A DNA stretch of 64,000 nt, taken from NCBI RefSeq assembly GCF_018614095.1, contig NZ_JAGGOY010000097.1:1-64000 (forward strand), written 5' to 3'. Under the pieces are notes generated by a model, which searched no databases, was not told the DNA's origin, and was given only the letters and a program-made list of their open reading frames with translations. The position numbers and the translations under genes are program-made. This document shows, in pieces, positions 47,401 to 52,300 of the stretch (position 1 is its first letter; each line of letters begins with the position of its first letter). The DNA comes from Streptomyces sp. ISL-87. Lineage in GTDB: Bacteria; Actinomycetota; Actinomycetes; Streptomycetales; Streptomycetaceae.

Positions 47401-47651
47401 TCGTTCCGCTGCCCACGTATCCCTTCGCCCGGGAGCGGTACTGGATCGCGGAGCGGCCGGTCGACGGCCGGCTCCCCGACAGCCACCCCGTCGCGGACGG
47501 GGAGCCGGAGGACGGCCTGCCGGATCCACTGATCGACGACCTCCTCGACGAGGTGCTGAACGGCTCCATCGGCGTCGAAGCAGCTGCCGAGCACATCCGA
47601 CGGTCCGTCCTCGACGGCACCGGCGCGAACACCGACAACGAGGGGCGCTGA
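24225..47651 (+). CDS. Trans-AT polyketide synthase PksA: loading module to module 5 KS
   Basis: A 7808-residue modular PKS with no acyltransferase domain in any module, so extender units must come from a separate AT (trans-AT PKS). Domains in order: KS(Ser)-ACP; KS-DH-KR-ACP; KS-KR-ACP; KS-DH-KR-MT-ACP; KS-KR-MT-ACP; KS-docking. KS nucleophiles: Ser177 (loading), then Cys947, 2518, 3794, 5665 and 7308. ACP Ser: 699, 2246, 3528, 5400 and 7035. After each KS a 90-130-residue remnant ends in a post-AT-like motif (such as LPTYPFVQERHW), typical of trans-AT systems. The C-terminus has an acidic helical tail (LIDDLLDEVLNGSIG...) that probably docks to PksB. ATG 24225 follows AAGGGGAG. One TTA codon (25362-25364) ties it to bldA. 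PksB starts three bases after the stop. Confidence 0.95.
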   Translation: MSQHVPIAVIGIACRFPGADDYRRFWDVIRNDRSQVGEVPQARWDMGGGVPAEVSGDDAGSPPSRWAGLIDDVDSFDAQFFRLSPLEAESTDPQQRIMLELAWSCLEDAAIAPSALSGRDVGVFIGSFNMDYKELQERQLREVAAHHSTGTIGAVIANRVSHFFDFHGPSVVVDTASSASLHALHLAVQSLQQGECALALAGGINLVLTPARHTSFAKTGMLSPTGSCHPFDERADGYVRGEGGGTVLLKPLADAVRDGDHIYGVIKGSAVNHSGRTRTLTHPSDDAQAQVVADAIARADVSPETIGYVEAHGTGTPTGDPVEIAGLVGGFRRARGETVNPGEHNYCGLGSVKPNIGHLEAAAGIAGLIKVLLAMEHKQLPGLRDFQRLNPHIDLDGTPFYIVDRPREWKPLRSRADEPLPRRASVSSFGIGGTNAHVVLEEAPATAPAVPQDCHAYLVCLSARTGTALRRRIRDVREWLDGDGSDADLIDLSATLLLGREHLDRRTALVVRDRDELRAKLTLLLETGRADDCFHEPAGTSSGGGPAGAPRPAAEAEFDIGTDLSAAEYRERLLGLAESFAAGHDHRWADLFTSLPGRRLRLPTYAFDRHRFWITPDATDTTAPTGTPAPAPGREPVPAIEQEGPEPDMTARTGRGERTGTDVRERVEADLRSLVSGVLKLAADEIHPRDRLSDLGCDSVGNTLLALRLGEHYGIDIAPSLFYGYFTLEMLTDRLLDEPYADAVAGKYAAADENTVDGTAPAEGEASTVSRDEPAPGSRPATPPGDDAGDRIAVIGMSGRFPQARTVDEFWQLLAEGREAVTPIPAHRLGNWAGVAGTSEVRGGWLPGEAEFDPLFFEISPKEAEHMDPRQRLLLQEAWRALEDAGYRAKQLGDNTMGMFVGAEQSDYPGLGGDEQTLTSGHDGILAARLSYFLNFSGPVLTVNTACSAGLAAVHQACLSLRSGECDTAVAAGVSLMAGSQFYEHATQAGMLSPDGVCYAFDKRANGMVMGEAIAAVVLKPLAKALADGDRVHAVITASGLNHDGRTNGITAPSQSAQVALLDSVYRRFGVEPADIEHVIAHGTGTRLGDPIEVNALTEAFGRYTDRTQYCALTSVKTNIGHTLAASGVVSLIALVQALRHQTVPASLHSEQESEYIDWTGSPFRVNKEARPWPARPGRERMGAVSSFGISGTNVHVVVESHGDGSATHPAVSRPSYLLALSAKTEEALRTRVADLLAFLRAGGADDVGLGRISSTLLAGRHHFAHRCALVADTPEDAERLLQQVLDGKRDPHVFRGLSGRDFRPQTALTEYGNELVGRARAGDRDARYRDSVRALADLYCQGYELAWENLFGDRPLPCASLPGYPFARETYWAGTARSGRAAQPHALPASAALNPLLDSNVSTLRSQRFAKHLSASEFFLRDHVVDGKILLPGVAHMEMAYTASRLATGSDSVTLRGIIWGRPIVMDGASRTVNIELTPIEEDALEFVIHDGTEGERTVFSQGRAGYAAEPPTRPRGAIDIPAIKARCTTRRENAEIFASLRELGFGYGETFQAMETLYCGETEALARIVLGDGLEEDYHRFTLHPSLFDAALNALRGIGEQDGVLRIPFSLEELVVFAPIARQSYCHATVNRIARDGTMSVDLAICDDSGTECVRLTGLVFKEVTADKSEALHYYVPRWTDADVDADADADVDADADADVDVDAGSAREAQSTGAGRTLLILDDEDTRRTRLGTRYAGRVVRVRSGSAFQESGPDLFTVDRRSAEDFDRLLRTLDERDLSPRAIVNFWPLDPDPSDLTIELEGLLHLFRAVHRTGTEQEVQYLSVLPDRPGPQRAAAEALSGFGRAMTPVDHLFRVGSLQVADVRDAQAVADSVLRELGRAEGAAPRGWHEIRHADGVRSERVLRPWNAGARSGASELPLKQGGVYLISGGAGALGLHLGRYLAGQCRARLVLLGRREPDAALREEFAALEAVGAEVLYLACDVADRESVSTALAAARKRFGNLDGVFHGAGVMGGTGVMDADWAGFEAVLAPKTHGTVHLDELTAEDPLDFFLVFSSIAAYVGDFGRGSYAAANRFLDGYVQHREELRAQGRRRGRSVSVNWPYWDEGGMLGELAEEGPAKTLYRDHSGLRGLRTEEGIGALLQILMSDETQVVVTKGERQKIERVLRVVGAERAGAEPEPVAENEPVAVAVTKGVEPVPVEDSGEMFTRTVEYLRDRLSQVFHIPKGRIDTAAELGEYGIESIQIMELMRLLTKDFPSLPGTLFFEYRTIQELAEYFTEHQAARLTELLGLERSAAAAPATVAASAPAAAVPSRPVTPQGRFQEVRTVAPAPHEAPSAKGENGRTAGRPRDVAIIGMSGRYPNARNLDEFWKVLERGQDCIEEIPPHRWDKDAYYAAEKTPGKSSSKWGGFIDGAENFDALFFNMSANQAALTDPQTRLFLQAAWESMEDAGYTRQSLSPGKARKVGVYLGMMWNEYQLLSGEDVVLSDRAAASNAVSYFFNLHGQSLTVDTACSSSLYAIAMAVESIRNGSSSLAFAGGANLSLHPNKYVSLSQMNFFSEDGRCRSFGEGGTGYVPGEGVGCVLLKPFDQAVEDGDHIHGVIRGVATVHGGKTNGMTVPNPLAQADMVASALADAGLSAEDISYVEGHGTGTALGDPIEITGLTRAFRKHTDRKQYCPIGSVKSNIGHLEGAAGVVAVTKVLLQMRHGMLVPSLHSEQLNSYIDFPNSPFYVQHRLEPWEQPTRTVDGVRRTLPRIAGVSSFGAHGAIAHVIIEEYRSEQEQATRPARAPRPELLVLSAKDDARLREKAQALLTWLAGAGHDADPADLAYTLQVGREAMEERLALVVDGRDALRERLRAFLGGEQETANVFRGGVRQHRDSVALLEADEEMRELVQQWLVQGRHDKLANVWVKGLALDWTSLARDAEPRRISLPTYPFVQERHWLDAPPALALRPPRTVAPAEPAVAAGAAAHPARPAGEQTRPLAFVEDWEPAPLDAGTARAPRGIVFLCTGAERQEAVARAARELDPGLHAVFIGRGDTFRTTHPDRYQVRRGSAQDYLDAFRDIAAGPAPVDAVVSMEALEPGAVDGDFGDVVLTVQAIAGAGLDVRRYVVAGQYRDGRERALLEAHLGFERSLGMVMPKLSVAAVLQDADDPLRPADTAAWLTRLVGELRQERAVSALYHSGGRFVSRVREVTLDENRRGALRHGGTYLITGGCGGLGLIVARHLAEHFAANLVLTGRSPLDEARQEALHGLAAGQRVLYVQADSCDADAMKQAVTQARERFGALHGVIHAAGVQGQGSILEKDLRSFEDVLGPKVRGTLTLDEAVAGEELDFVCYFSSTAAVIGDFGTCDYAVGNRFQMSYARHRDAQVRAGRLSGRTVVVNWPLWREGGMGFDHDTTTMLLKSSGQDFLETADGIALFERLLSQEAAQHMILVGKPSRVSRFLGLTPPADAPARPAAGAAAVRPAAPAGGGGPDTAPTREAEERLAHDLRRIVSAAVDLSPDRLYEDDNLADYGFDSVSLAELATGLGRHWGVEVTPALFYSRSTLRKLREYFATEHKELLAAFYGDRGVGGAVSGPAAAEPAPARDEAVPAGRPRLGAETVQDAAGTPGADADGGVREPRTEDDDAIAVIGMSGRFPGADNPSALWSVLAEGRDVVSPVSRERLDLWGEPQDSPFAAFRVGQLSGPDEFDPLFFEISPNEARSLDPRQRLLLQESWRALEDAGWTPASTRRIGMFVGVEQGDYDTPDPEAGSVTANHDGILAARLSYLLDLSGPVMAINTACSSGLVAAHQACASIRAGESDVALAAGVSLITTSQLLTRTRQAGMLSEDGVTYAFDKRANGMVLSEAVAVVVLKRLSAAVADGDRIHGVIRASGINYDGRSNGITAPNGDAQTALLRDTYRRHGIDPADIDYVVAHGTGTRLGDPVEVNALNDVFRSFTDKRRYCALTSVKPNVGHTLAASGLVSLIGVLQAMRHETIPGSLNCVQENEYIDWKDSPFFVNKTNRAWPQAAGRGRTAAISSFGMSGTNAHMVVESRPESRENEVTEMSAHLLALSAKSEESLRQRVADLIDFLEDPEQPHGLRDVGATLLDGRPHFRHRCAVVARDAAEAVRLLRSWAADGQDPDVLTGEVPKDFAPNDAARQAGDRLLEEAAGPHHDSNGLRDALRAAARAYCQGYDLAWRRLFGGRRTAPVALPGYPFARKRLWRQHTNRPAANGLFTAVPGRGVATGLRFDTTLTGSESFLRDHVVAGEKILPGVAHLELARAAHAALPARQNAPTAGITFRDVVWLRPVRVGDAPLDLHVELEPEGAAGTRYRVLARGADGPVVHSQGRIEPGGGPVARPRLDLAALRTECGRYEMTATEMYLVYRRQGIAYGPSFQGVRRLLVGDAQVLAEVALPEMPQYGMDPQVLPPGLLDAALQSSAGLRHGGALHLPYAVEAVEVLAPCEPVMWAWLRRTTESGDTFDVDLCDAHGEVCVRFRAFRTRPLPAAAEPPPVSERPAAGSPVLLEPRWEPVRPVLSADGGGPGGRTLLVGADPEELASLLTGHGEDVDVLLLRADDTVDGLRERLARGGPYGSVVWVASGGATVFLESEGLITRQEEGVYAGFRLAKALLELGYDKRDLEWTALTVRSQGVVDTDRVDPTHAGVHGLLGSLAKENPRWRMRLADVEALLEGVLREALRLPAEPSGDSWAHRGGHWFRQNLAPVTFDALPAESVPYRRDRVYVVIGGAGGLGAVWTEHVVRTYGAQVVWIGRRAEDEAIRARIDELSQLGPAPWYLQADATDREELAAAVARIRARFPEVNGVVHSALVLLDQSVARMPEQRFRAAVRAKVDISVRIAQVFADEPLDFVLFFSSTNSFQRSAGQSNYVTGCLFKDAFARLWQQSRPTTVKVMNWGYWGSVGVVASSAYQRRMERSGIGSIEAAEGMAALDLLLCGPYHQLAVEKTTAPRRAGDDTRPTGSGGPDDRLLQRVLVDSGSARGFDDALLCELLLLQMQTLGMNRAGGAVADLRAALQPGGGYDRWLDESLRILAEHGYLEAVTERYAPTDRALLDGADVWRRWEAVCRESGGTNPYVNLLEPVIRELPEVLSGRRRATDVIFPGSSMSLVRGMYRDCESATALNELVAEWVAARVEVLLARDPAHRVRIFEIGSGSGGTSEKVLRRLAPYRDSVAEYCYTDVSQYFLRNGRQEFGADHPYLRFELFDVERAPAEQGLGEGGYDIVLATNVLHATRDVRAAARHARALLGEDGALVLNELASRTPFLHLTFGLLDGWWRYEDTGLRIPGCPGLAPETWQQVLQESGFAAASFPAAAVHEVGHQIVVAGTGEPTGEPTGEPAPVPRSADDARERVRSVIVDRLQTSLGLDRREISEEDSFADYGVDSILGVELTQQLSTDLGILLSVTDLFDHSSVRALAGYVVEHHLDASSPLLAAPVPAVAPAPVPVPPLPAAPVTVPAPVPVPAAVPVPAPVPVPAATGAPRPAVPADEPVAIIGMSGRFGTAKDTDQLWQHLADGRSLVGEISRWDMSALVAPGAPHPRYASLMDDIDRFDPLFFQISGLEATYMDPQQRIVLEEAWKALENAGYAGDAIRGRSCGVYIGTQVSDYLPGSSADAPAQAMWGNAEAIIPARLSYLLDLQGPAIAVETACSGSLVALHLACQALRTGEVETALVGGVSVQCAPDYYLNAHKAGMLSETGQCHTFAEGADGFVPGEGVGVVMLKRLRDALADGDHIHGVVRGSGINQDGTSNGITAPSAKSQERLERQVYDTYGIDPAGIQLVEAHGTGTQLGDPIEFQALTRAFRHYTDRREYCAIGSVKTNIGHAAPASGMAGLIKILLALRHRELPRSLHFDQGNAHIDFEGSPFYVNTVHRPWTVEPGRPRRAALSSFGFSGTNAHVVVEEAPDLPRRASAPGEDHLVVLSALSAEQLRTQAERLVEHLRRHPDTDLGDIGSTLVRGRRHCPVRLACVARDTDHLVTLLGRWLTDGREPEVHTADLTENAVSPQPALEQYGDSCLRECAEGATGTARREHLEAVSALYLQGYQLRYERLFESGTYRRVPLPTYPFQRQRHWLPSGDGARPAVPARPTERTPAPGPRADAAHLALAPVWVGEQAPEPGPGRSVPSSIVVVGGSAAERAALAAECPDARFLADGSASTASLTGQLRGVGRVRDLVWISPADAAAEPGELLRRTAVGVDAFFRLVKALFELGYGAEELSWTVVTRQTQPVRPGESVLPADAAVLGLAEVMAKELPNWSVGSFDLGLSDELPARTLLAAGPTTVRALRDGQWFRRDLYRVELPAPARSPYKEGGVYVVLGGAGGIGRLWSEDMIRRYRAQVVWIGRREKDAGIQAEIDRLAALGRAPWYVQADAADTDSLRGAYARIQERFGTVHGVVQSVFGLVDQSLPNTTEQQFRQGLSAKIDASVCMAEVFDAEGLDFMLFFSSIASVNPTMGYCSYVAGNAFEDALARRLSGARPYAVKVVNWGYWGAVGSGLDVPEHVRERIYRREGLGDIDPALAMDAVERLLAAPLGQVAYLNTSEPERFEGYTDREAIRVLDPAERRSEPLAPLLPSRGEQLRTVEARAKSKLRTLDGLLLRLLWCALHGRGWMGPGTVDADSFRQAGGILGKYDRWASESLKLFARQGWLAATGNEGSYRAGAGAVDPDATAAEWERSRREWLADPELRASVDLVDTTLRALPDVLTGAVPAVDVIFPGSSLDLVEGIYKRNMIADYFNDVVGDCVVALVESRLAQDPEARIRILEIGAGTGGTTATVMRRLQPYRRHVGEYCYTDLSKAFLIHGRREFGAQHPFLRCEIFDAGRSVAEQGFDEGGYDLVIATNVLHATEEIRASLRNTKALLRSGGGLVVNEIDGYTVFGMLTFALLDGWWPHDTDLREPGGPGLRPETWQSELEREGFEGVEFPARDAHPLGQQVVVGFSDGVIRQTGGGPRRPAAEPLSEPMAEPVSGASPAGASRVDGAVLGEVVRTYLKELVARTLLIPAESIDAREQLSAYGIDSILILQLLTGLKKDLGETSSTLFFEYRTIEALTEYLVTERGEAVARALGVTPDPAAGQGAAASVPRSVVPDVQAPAGAAPPPGHGRTQARPAPRSGHTGGVAIVGMSARFPQAETLDAFWSVLREGRNTVTEIPADRWALDGFYEPDKEEAVAKGRSYSKWGAFLDGFADFDPLFFEMTPNDALEIDPQERLFLQEAWRAFENAGYTRSRLEREHRSSVGVFVGITRAGHNLYGPERWRRGDTVQPYTSFGSAANRVSFKLNLNGPSMPIDTMCSSSMTALHEACEHLLHGDCELAVAGGVNLYLHPSSYVNLCGLQMLADGDECRSFGAGGNGFVPGEGVGALVLKRLEDAERDGDHIHAVIRGTSINHGGTTNGYTVPNPVAQGRVVRDALDRAGIDARTISYVEAHGTGTALGDPIEINGLTRAFSQDTRDERYCAIGSVKSNIGHAEAAAGIAGVFKAVLQMQHGELVPSLHADEVNPHIDFDETPFVVQRENAEWKRPVVTVDGVSTEVPRRAGVSSFGAGGSNAHVVIEEYVRDQPAPGADGVGGPAVVVLSAKDEERLREQVSALLRALPEAERAGATPADVAHTLQVGREAMSERLGTVVHSFAELRDRLRAFLDRPDGGGAGLHRGRAARSDRALNALTADADMTAVVGTWLAKGAYGKVLDLWVNGFELDWGSLHPAGAARIVPLPTYPFARERYWIAERPVDGRLPDSHPVADGEPEDGLPDPLIDDLLDEVLNGSIGVEAAAEHIRRSVLDGTGANTDNEGR
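25362..25364 (+). promoter_or_regulatory. TTA codon in PksA (codon 380)
   Basis: In the context MEHKQLPGL the Leu is encoded by TTA, in a gene otherwise using CTG/CTC. Translation of the giant first PKS should stall without bldA tRNA. Confidence 0.85.
26590..31110 (+). other. Module 1: KS-DH-KR-ACP
   Basis: KS: VNTACSAGL (Cys947), HGTGTRLGDP and NIGHT. DH (about 28405-29220): HVVDGKILLP (H-x3-G-x4-P) and LHPSLFDAALNA, with Asn where Gln/His is usual. KR (about 29380-30735): SGGAGALG, and Ser/Tyr/Asn in FSSIAAYVGDFGRGSYAAAN. ACP: YGIESIQ (Ser2246; Glu replaces the usual Asp). An acidic tandem repeat separates DH and KR. Predicted product: a trans or cis alpha,beta-alkene. Confidence 0.85.
29271..29342 (+). 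repeat. 24-bp tandem repeat (three units) coding an acidic Asp-Ala-Val linker
   Basis: The unit GACGCCGATGTC-GACGCCGACGCC occurs three times, the last with a variant half. It encodes 24 residues alternating Asp with Ala/Val between DH and KR of module 1. This is coding-frame-preserving and probably length-variable between strains. Confidence 0.9.
31285..34945 (+). other. Module 2: KS-KR-ACP
   Basis: KS: VDTACSSSL (Cys2518), EGHGTGTALGDP and SNIGHLEGAAG. KR (about 33180-34600): TGGCGGLG with Ser/Tyr/Asn in YFSSTAAVIGDFGTCDYAVGN. ACP: ADYGFDSVSL (Ser3528). No DH or MT. Predicted to leave a beta-hydroxyl. Confidence 0.85.
35135..40555 (+). other. Module 3: KS-DH-KR-MT-ACP
   Basis: KS: INTACSSGL (Cys3794), HGTGTRLGDP and NVGHT. 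DH (about 36950-37745): HVVAGEKILP, YGPSFQG and LLDAALQS. KR (about 37790-39105): GGAGGLG; Ser and Tyr in FFSSTNSFQRSAGQSNYVTG, with the usual Asn replaced. C-MT (about 39160-40255): SAM loop EIGSGSGGTS, slightly off the EIGAGTGGTT consensus, and NVLHATRDV. ACP: YGVDSILG (Ser5400). Predicted product: an alpha-methyl alkene. A PAPVPVP-rich linker follows. Confidence 0.85.
40560..40735 (+). repeat. Pro-Ala-Val linker repeat between modules 3 and 4
   Basis: About 55 residues made mostly of APVPVP-type units, encoded by CCCGTACCCGCC-like imperfect repeats. A similar short repeat (three TGEP units, 12 bp each) lies at about 40254-40289 before the module 3 ACP. These are flexible interdomain linkers. 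Confidence 0.8.
40730..45470 (+). other. Module 4: KS-KR-MT-ACP
   Basis: KS: VETACSGSL (Cys5665), EAHGTGTQLGDP and NIGHAAPASG. KR (about 42580-43920): LGGAGGIG; Ser/Tyr in FFSSIASVNPTMGYCSYVAGN. C-MT (about 43990-45110): consensus SAM loop EIGAGTGGTT and NVLHATEEI. ACP: YGIDSILIL (Ser7035). Predicted product: alpha-methyl beta-hydroxy unit. Confidence 0.85.
45620..47648 (+). other. Module 5, first half: KS and C-terminal docking tail
   Basis: KS: IDTMCSSSM (Cys7308), EAHGTGTALGDP and SNIGHAEAAAG, all intact. After the post-KS remnant (LPTYPFARERYW) the protein ends with an acidic helix-rich tail (LIDDLLDEVLNGSIGVEAAA). The module continues on PksB. Confidence 0.8.
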
Positions 47652-47653
47652 TC

Positions 47654-49370
47654 ATGGACAACCGGCTGGAACGGCTTCTGCTGGATCTCAAGGCCGATCG
47701 CGTCTCCAGGGAGTACGTCAAGCAGTACCTGAGGAACCGTCAGGAACCAGCGGATGCGACTGCGGACGCCCCGGACGCGGTGCCGCCGGCCGAGCTGCTG
47801 CGGTGCCACTCGGTCTGGCGGGCCGCCGACGGCCCCGCGACCGGGCGGAAGCCGGGACACGTGGTGCTCCTCGCCGGACCGTCGGAACTGGAACACGCGC
47901 TGCGTCAGCAGGACGCGACGATCGACGTGCGCCTCCTGCGTTCCGGGGCCACCGGCCTCGCAGACCGCTACGCCGACCTCGCGGGCCAGGTGCTCACCTC
48001 GCTCCGCTCGCTGGCCGGAGACCCGGAACTGCCCTCCACGCTGGTTCAGCTCGTCTGCTCCCTGCGGGGAGAGGACACCCTCCTGTCCGGCCTGATCGGC
48101 ATGATCAGGAGTGCAGGCCTGGAGAACCCCGGGATCGTGCCCCAACTGGTCCTCGTCGACCTGGCCGCCGCTCCGGAGCCCACCGCACTCCAGATCCTGG
48201 CGAGTCGCGAGCGCAGCGACGACCGCGTCGTGCGCTTCCGCGACGGCGTCCGTGAGGTACTCACCTGGCACGAGCTGCCGAGTCCCGAGCACACGGCCCT
48301 GCCCTGGCGCGAAGGCGGCACGTACGTCGTCACCGGCGGGCTCGGCGGGCTCGGACTGATCTTCGCCCGAGACCTGCTGCGATCCGTACGGAACACGTCC
48401 CTCCTGCTGAGCGGCCGCTCCGCACCCGGCGCCGACCGGCGCCACCTGCTGGAGAGCCTGTACCGTCCGCATGCGCGCGTCGAGTACACCCGGCTCGACG
48501 TGGCCGATCCGGACGGTGTCGAGGCGTACCTGGCCGGCGTGCGGCGCGAGCACGGCGCCATCCACGGCATCATCCACGGCGCCGGGGTGCTCCGGGACGG
48601 TTTCGTGTCGCACAAGAGCGTCGAGGAGCTGCGTGAGGTCCTCGCCCCGAAAACGGCCGGCACCCTCAACCTGGACGCCGCCAGCAAGGACGACGCACTG
48701 GACTTCTTCGCCCTGTTCTCCTCCACGGCGGCGGTCACGGGCAACGTCGGCCAGGCCGACTACGCGGCCGCCAACGCGTTCCTGGACGCGTTCGCCCACC
48801 ACCGGGGCGGTCTGGTCGCGCAGGGTCTGCGTTCGGGACGCAGCCTCTCGCTCAACTGGCCGCTGTGGGCCGAGGGCGGGATGCGGGTCGACGCGGAGAC
48901 GGAGCGGGAACTGCGGGAACAGACGGGCATGCACGCCTTGCGCACCGAGTCGGGCATCAGGGTCTTCCACGAGTCCCTCGGATCGGACCACTTCCAGGTG
49001 ATGGCGGTCGAGGGCGACGGCCCGCGCATCCGCCGGACGCTGCTCCGGCAGCAGGCGGCCACCGCCGGATCCGCCCCGGTCCCCGCTCCCGCCGTCGCCG
49101 AGGACGTCGACATCGACGACGAGGTGCTGCGCGACAGGATCGTCCGCAGGCTCGGGCAGATGCTCAGCGCCGTCATCGGCCTCCCGGTCGCGAAGATCGA
49201 CGCCCGGGTGCCGCTGACGACCTACGGCATCGACTCCATCGTCGTCACCCGGCTCAACCGGAAACTCGCCGACGTCTTCCCGGATCTGCCCAAGACGTTG
49301 TTGTACGAGTTCAACTCCCTGGACGCCCTCGCACGCCATCTCCTCCGGGCGCGCAGGCAGGGATGTCTGG
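47654..49370 (+). other. Module 5, second half: docking helix, KR, ACP
   Basis: The first 35 residues form a charged helix (RLERLLLDLKADRVSREYVK), fitting as partner of the PksA tail. KR: TGGLGGLG and Ser/Tyr/Asn in FSSTAAVTGNVGQADYAAAN. ACP: YGIDSIVVT (Ser528). With the PksA KS this makes a complete KS-KR-ACP module leaving a beta-hydroxyl. Confidence 0.8.
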
Positions 49371-52300
49371 ACTGGACTGGGACGGAGAAGCCCCGGCAGG
49401 CCGCCGCGGCAGCACGGCCGGCGGCCGCATCCGCGGGCGGGCGGCAGGTCCCCGCGGCAGCCTCGCCCACCTCAGCGCCCACCGAGGACGCGGTCGCCGT
49501 CATCGGCATGAGCGGACGGTTCCCGATGGCCCGGAACCTGCGGGAGTTCTGGGAGAACCTGGCCACCGGACGGGACTGCGTCACAGAGATTCCCGAGGGC
49601 CGCTGGCCGCTGGAGGGCTTCTATCACCCGGACCGCGACGAGGCGGTGGCGGCGGGCCTGAGCTACGGCAAATGGGGCGGGTTCCTGGACGGGTTCGACG
49701 AGTTCGACCCCCTCTTCTTCGCCATCTCGCCGCAAGAGGCGATGAGCATGGACCCGCAGGAGCGCCTGTTCCTGCAAGAGTCCTGGAACGCGCTGGAGGA
49801 CGGCGGCTACACCCGGCAGCGCCTGGCCGACGCGCATCGCCGGAAGGTGGGCGTCTTCGCCGGCGTCTCGAAGACCGGGTTCGACCTGTACGGGCCCGAG
49901 CTGCGGAAGCGGAACGAGAAGCTGCACCCCCTGACCTCGTTCGCGTCGGTGGCGAACCGGGTGTCGTACCTTCTCGACCTCACGGGGCCGAGTCTGCCGG
50001 TCGACACGCTCTGCTCGTCGTCCCTGAGCGCCGTCCACGAGGCGATCCAGCACCTGCTCCGCGGCGAGTGCGACCTGGCCGTCGCGGGCGGGGTCAACCT
50101 CTACCTGCACCCGTCGAACTACACCCTCATGTCCGGCAAGCGGATGCTGTCGGACGACGGCAGGTGTCGCAGCTTCGGAGCTGGTGGCAACGGATTCGTG
50201 CCGGGGGAGGGCGTGGCCGTCGTCCTGCTCAAGCGACTGTCCGACGCCGAGCGGGACAACGACAACATCCGGGCCGTCCTGCGGGGCAGCAGCGTCAACC
50301 ACGGCGGCCGGACCAACGGCTACACCGTCCCCAGCCCGGTCGCGCAGGCCGAGGTCGTGCGCGAGGCGCTCGCCCGCGCAGGGGTCTCCGCCGGCGAGGT
50401 GAGCTTCGTGGAAGCACACGGCACCGGCACCGAGCTGGGCGATCCGATCGAGATCGACGGGCTGACCCAGGCGTTCGCGTCGGACACCGGCTCCCGGCAG
50501 CACTGCGCCATCGGCTCGCTGAAGAGCAACATCGGTCACCTCGAAGCCGCCGCCGGCATCGCCGGGCTGCTCAAGGTCGTCCTCCAGATGGAGCACGGGT
50601 CCATCGCGGCCGGCCTGCACGCGCGGGAGTCCAACCCCAACATCGACTTCACCCGGACGCCGTTCCGTCTCCAGCGGGAGAAGACCGAGTGGCCGCGGCC
50701 CGCGGTCGTGGGCGGCGACGGGGAGACGACGGAGGGCGACCGGATCGCCGGAGTCTCCTCGTTCGGCGCCGGCGGTTCCAACGCCCATGTCGTCGTGGCG
50801 GAGTACCGCCGAACCGACCCCGCGCCCGTCCCCGCTCCCGAGGGCGCCCCGCGGTTGATCGTCCTCTCGGCGAAGGACACCGAGCGTCTGCGGGAGCGGG
50901 CCCGGGACCTGCTCGACTGGTTCCACTCCCAGGACCCGGCCGCGCTCGACCTGGGCGCCGTCGCCCACACGCTTCAGCTCGGCCGTGAGGCGATGGACGC
51001 GCGGCTCGCGCTGTCCGTCGGCTCACCCGCCGAACTCATCCGGAAGCTCGCCGCGTTCGCCGCGGGCGAGGAGGACGTCGAGGACCTGCACCTCGGCAAC
51101 GTCAAGGAGCACCGGGAGGCGCTCACCGCCCTCGGCGACGACGGCGACATGGCCACGACCGTCGACCTCTGGATCGAGAAGGGCAAGTTCGACCGGCTGC
51201 TCGGTCTCTGGGTCAAGGGCCTGAGCGTCGACTGGGGCAAGCTGTACGGCTCTCAACGCCCCCGGATGCTGCCCCTGCCCGGCTACCCCTTCGCTCGCGA
51301 GCGCTACTGGGTGGGCGACCTGACCGCGGAACCCGCCCCCGTCGACTCCGGTGCCGGCCGGCTCCACCCCCTCGTCCACACCAACACCTCCACCCTCGAC
51401 GCCCAGCGTTTCGACTCGGTCTTCTCGGGCAGGGAGCCCTTCCTCACCGATCACGTCGTCAACGGCCGCAAGGTGTTGCCGGCCGCCGCGTACCTGGAGA
51501 TGGCCCGGGCCGCCCTGGACGCGTCGCTCGACGGACGTACCCGTCGGACCGTGCTCCGCAACGTGGTGTGGGCCCAGCCCCTGACGGTCGCCGAGAACGC
51601 CGCGCGCCTGGTCACGACGCTGTACACCGCGGAGGCCGAGTCCGCCGGGGAGGTGACCTTCGAGATCTCCGGTGTTCCGGAAGGTGATCTCGGCGCGGAC
51701 GCCGTCGTTCACAGCCAGGGGACGGTGCGGGCCCTCGCCGGTGCCGGCGAGCCGGCGGCAGTGGACGTGGCCGCGCTGCGCGCGGCGTGCGGTGCCGCGC
51801 GGCTGGACGCGGAGGAGTGCTACCACGTCTACCGGTCCATGGGTCTCGACTACGGTCCCGCGCACCGCGGCATCGAGAGCGTGGCGATCGGCGACGGGCA
51901 GGCTCTGGCACGGCTGCGGCTGCCGTCCGGGACGACGGCCGACGCCGACGGGTACGTACTGCATCCGAGTCTGCTGGACGCCGCCCTGCAGTCCACCGTC
52001 GGACTGTTCGGCCGGGACGGCGCCCCCGCGGGCTCCGCCCCCGCCACGCTCCACCTCCCCTTCGCGCTCGACGAGCTGGACGTCCTGGGGCCGTGCACCC
52101 CGCAGATGTGGGCGTGGGTCCGGTACGGCGACGGCGACCGGCCCGACCTCGGCATCCGCAAGCTGGACATCGACCTCCTCGACGACGCCGGCGTGCCGCG
52201 CTGCCGTCTCCGGGGGCTCACCTCCAGGGCGTACGCCGCGAACGGGTCCGCCGAGCGGGCCGGCGGCACGCTCCCGCACCGTGAAGCGGCGTCCCCGGCC

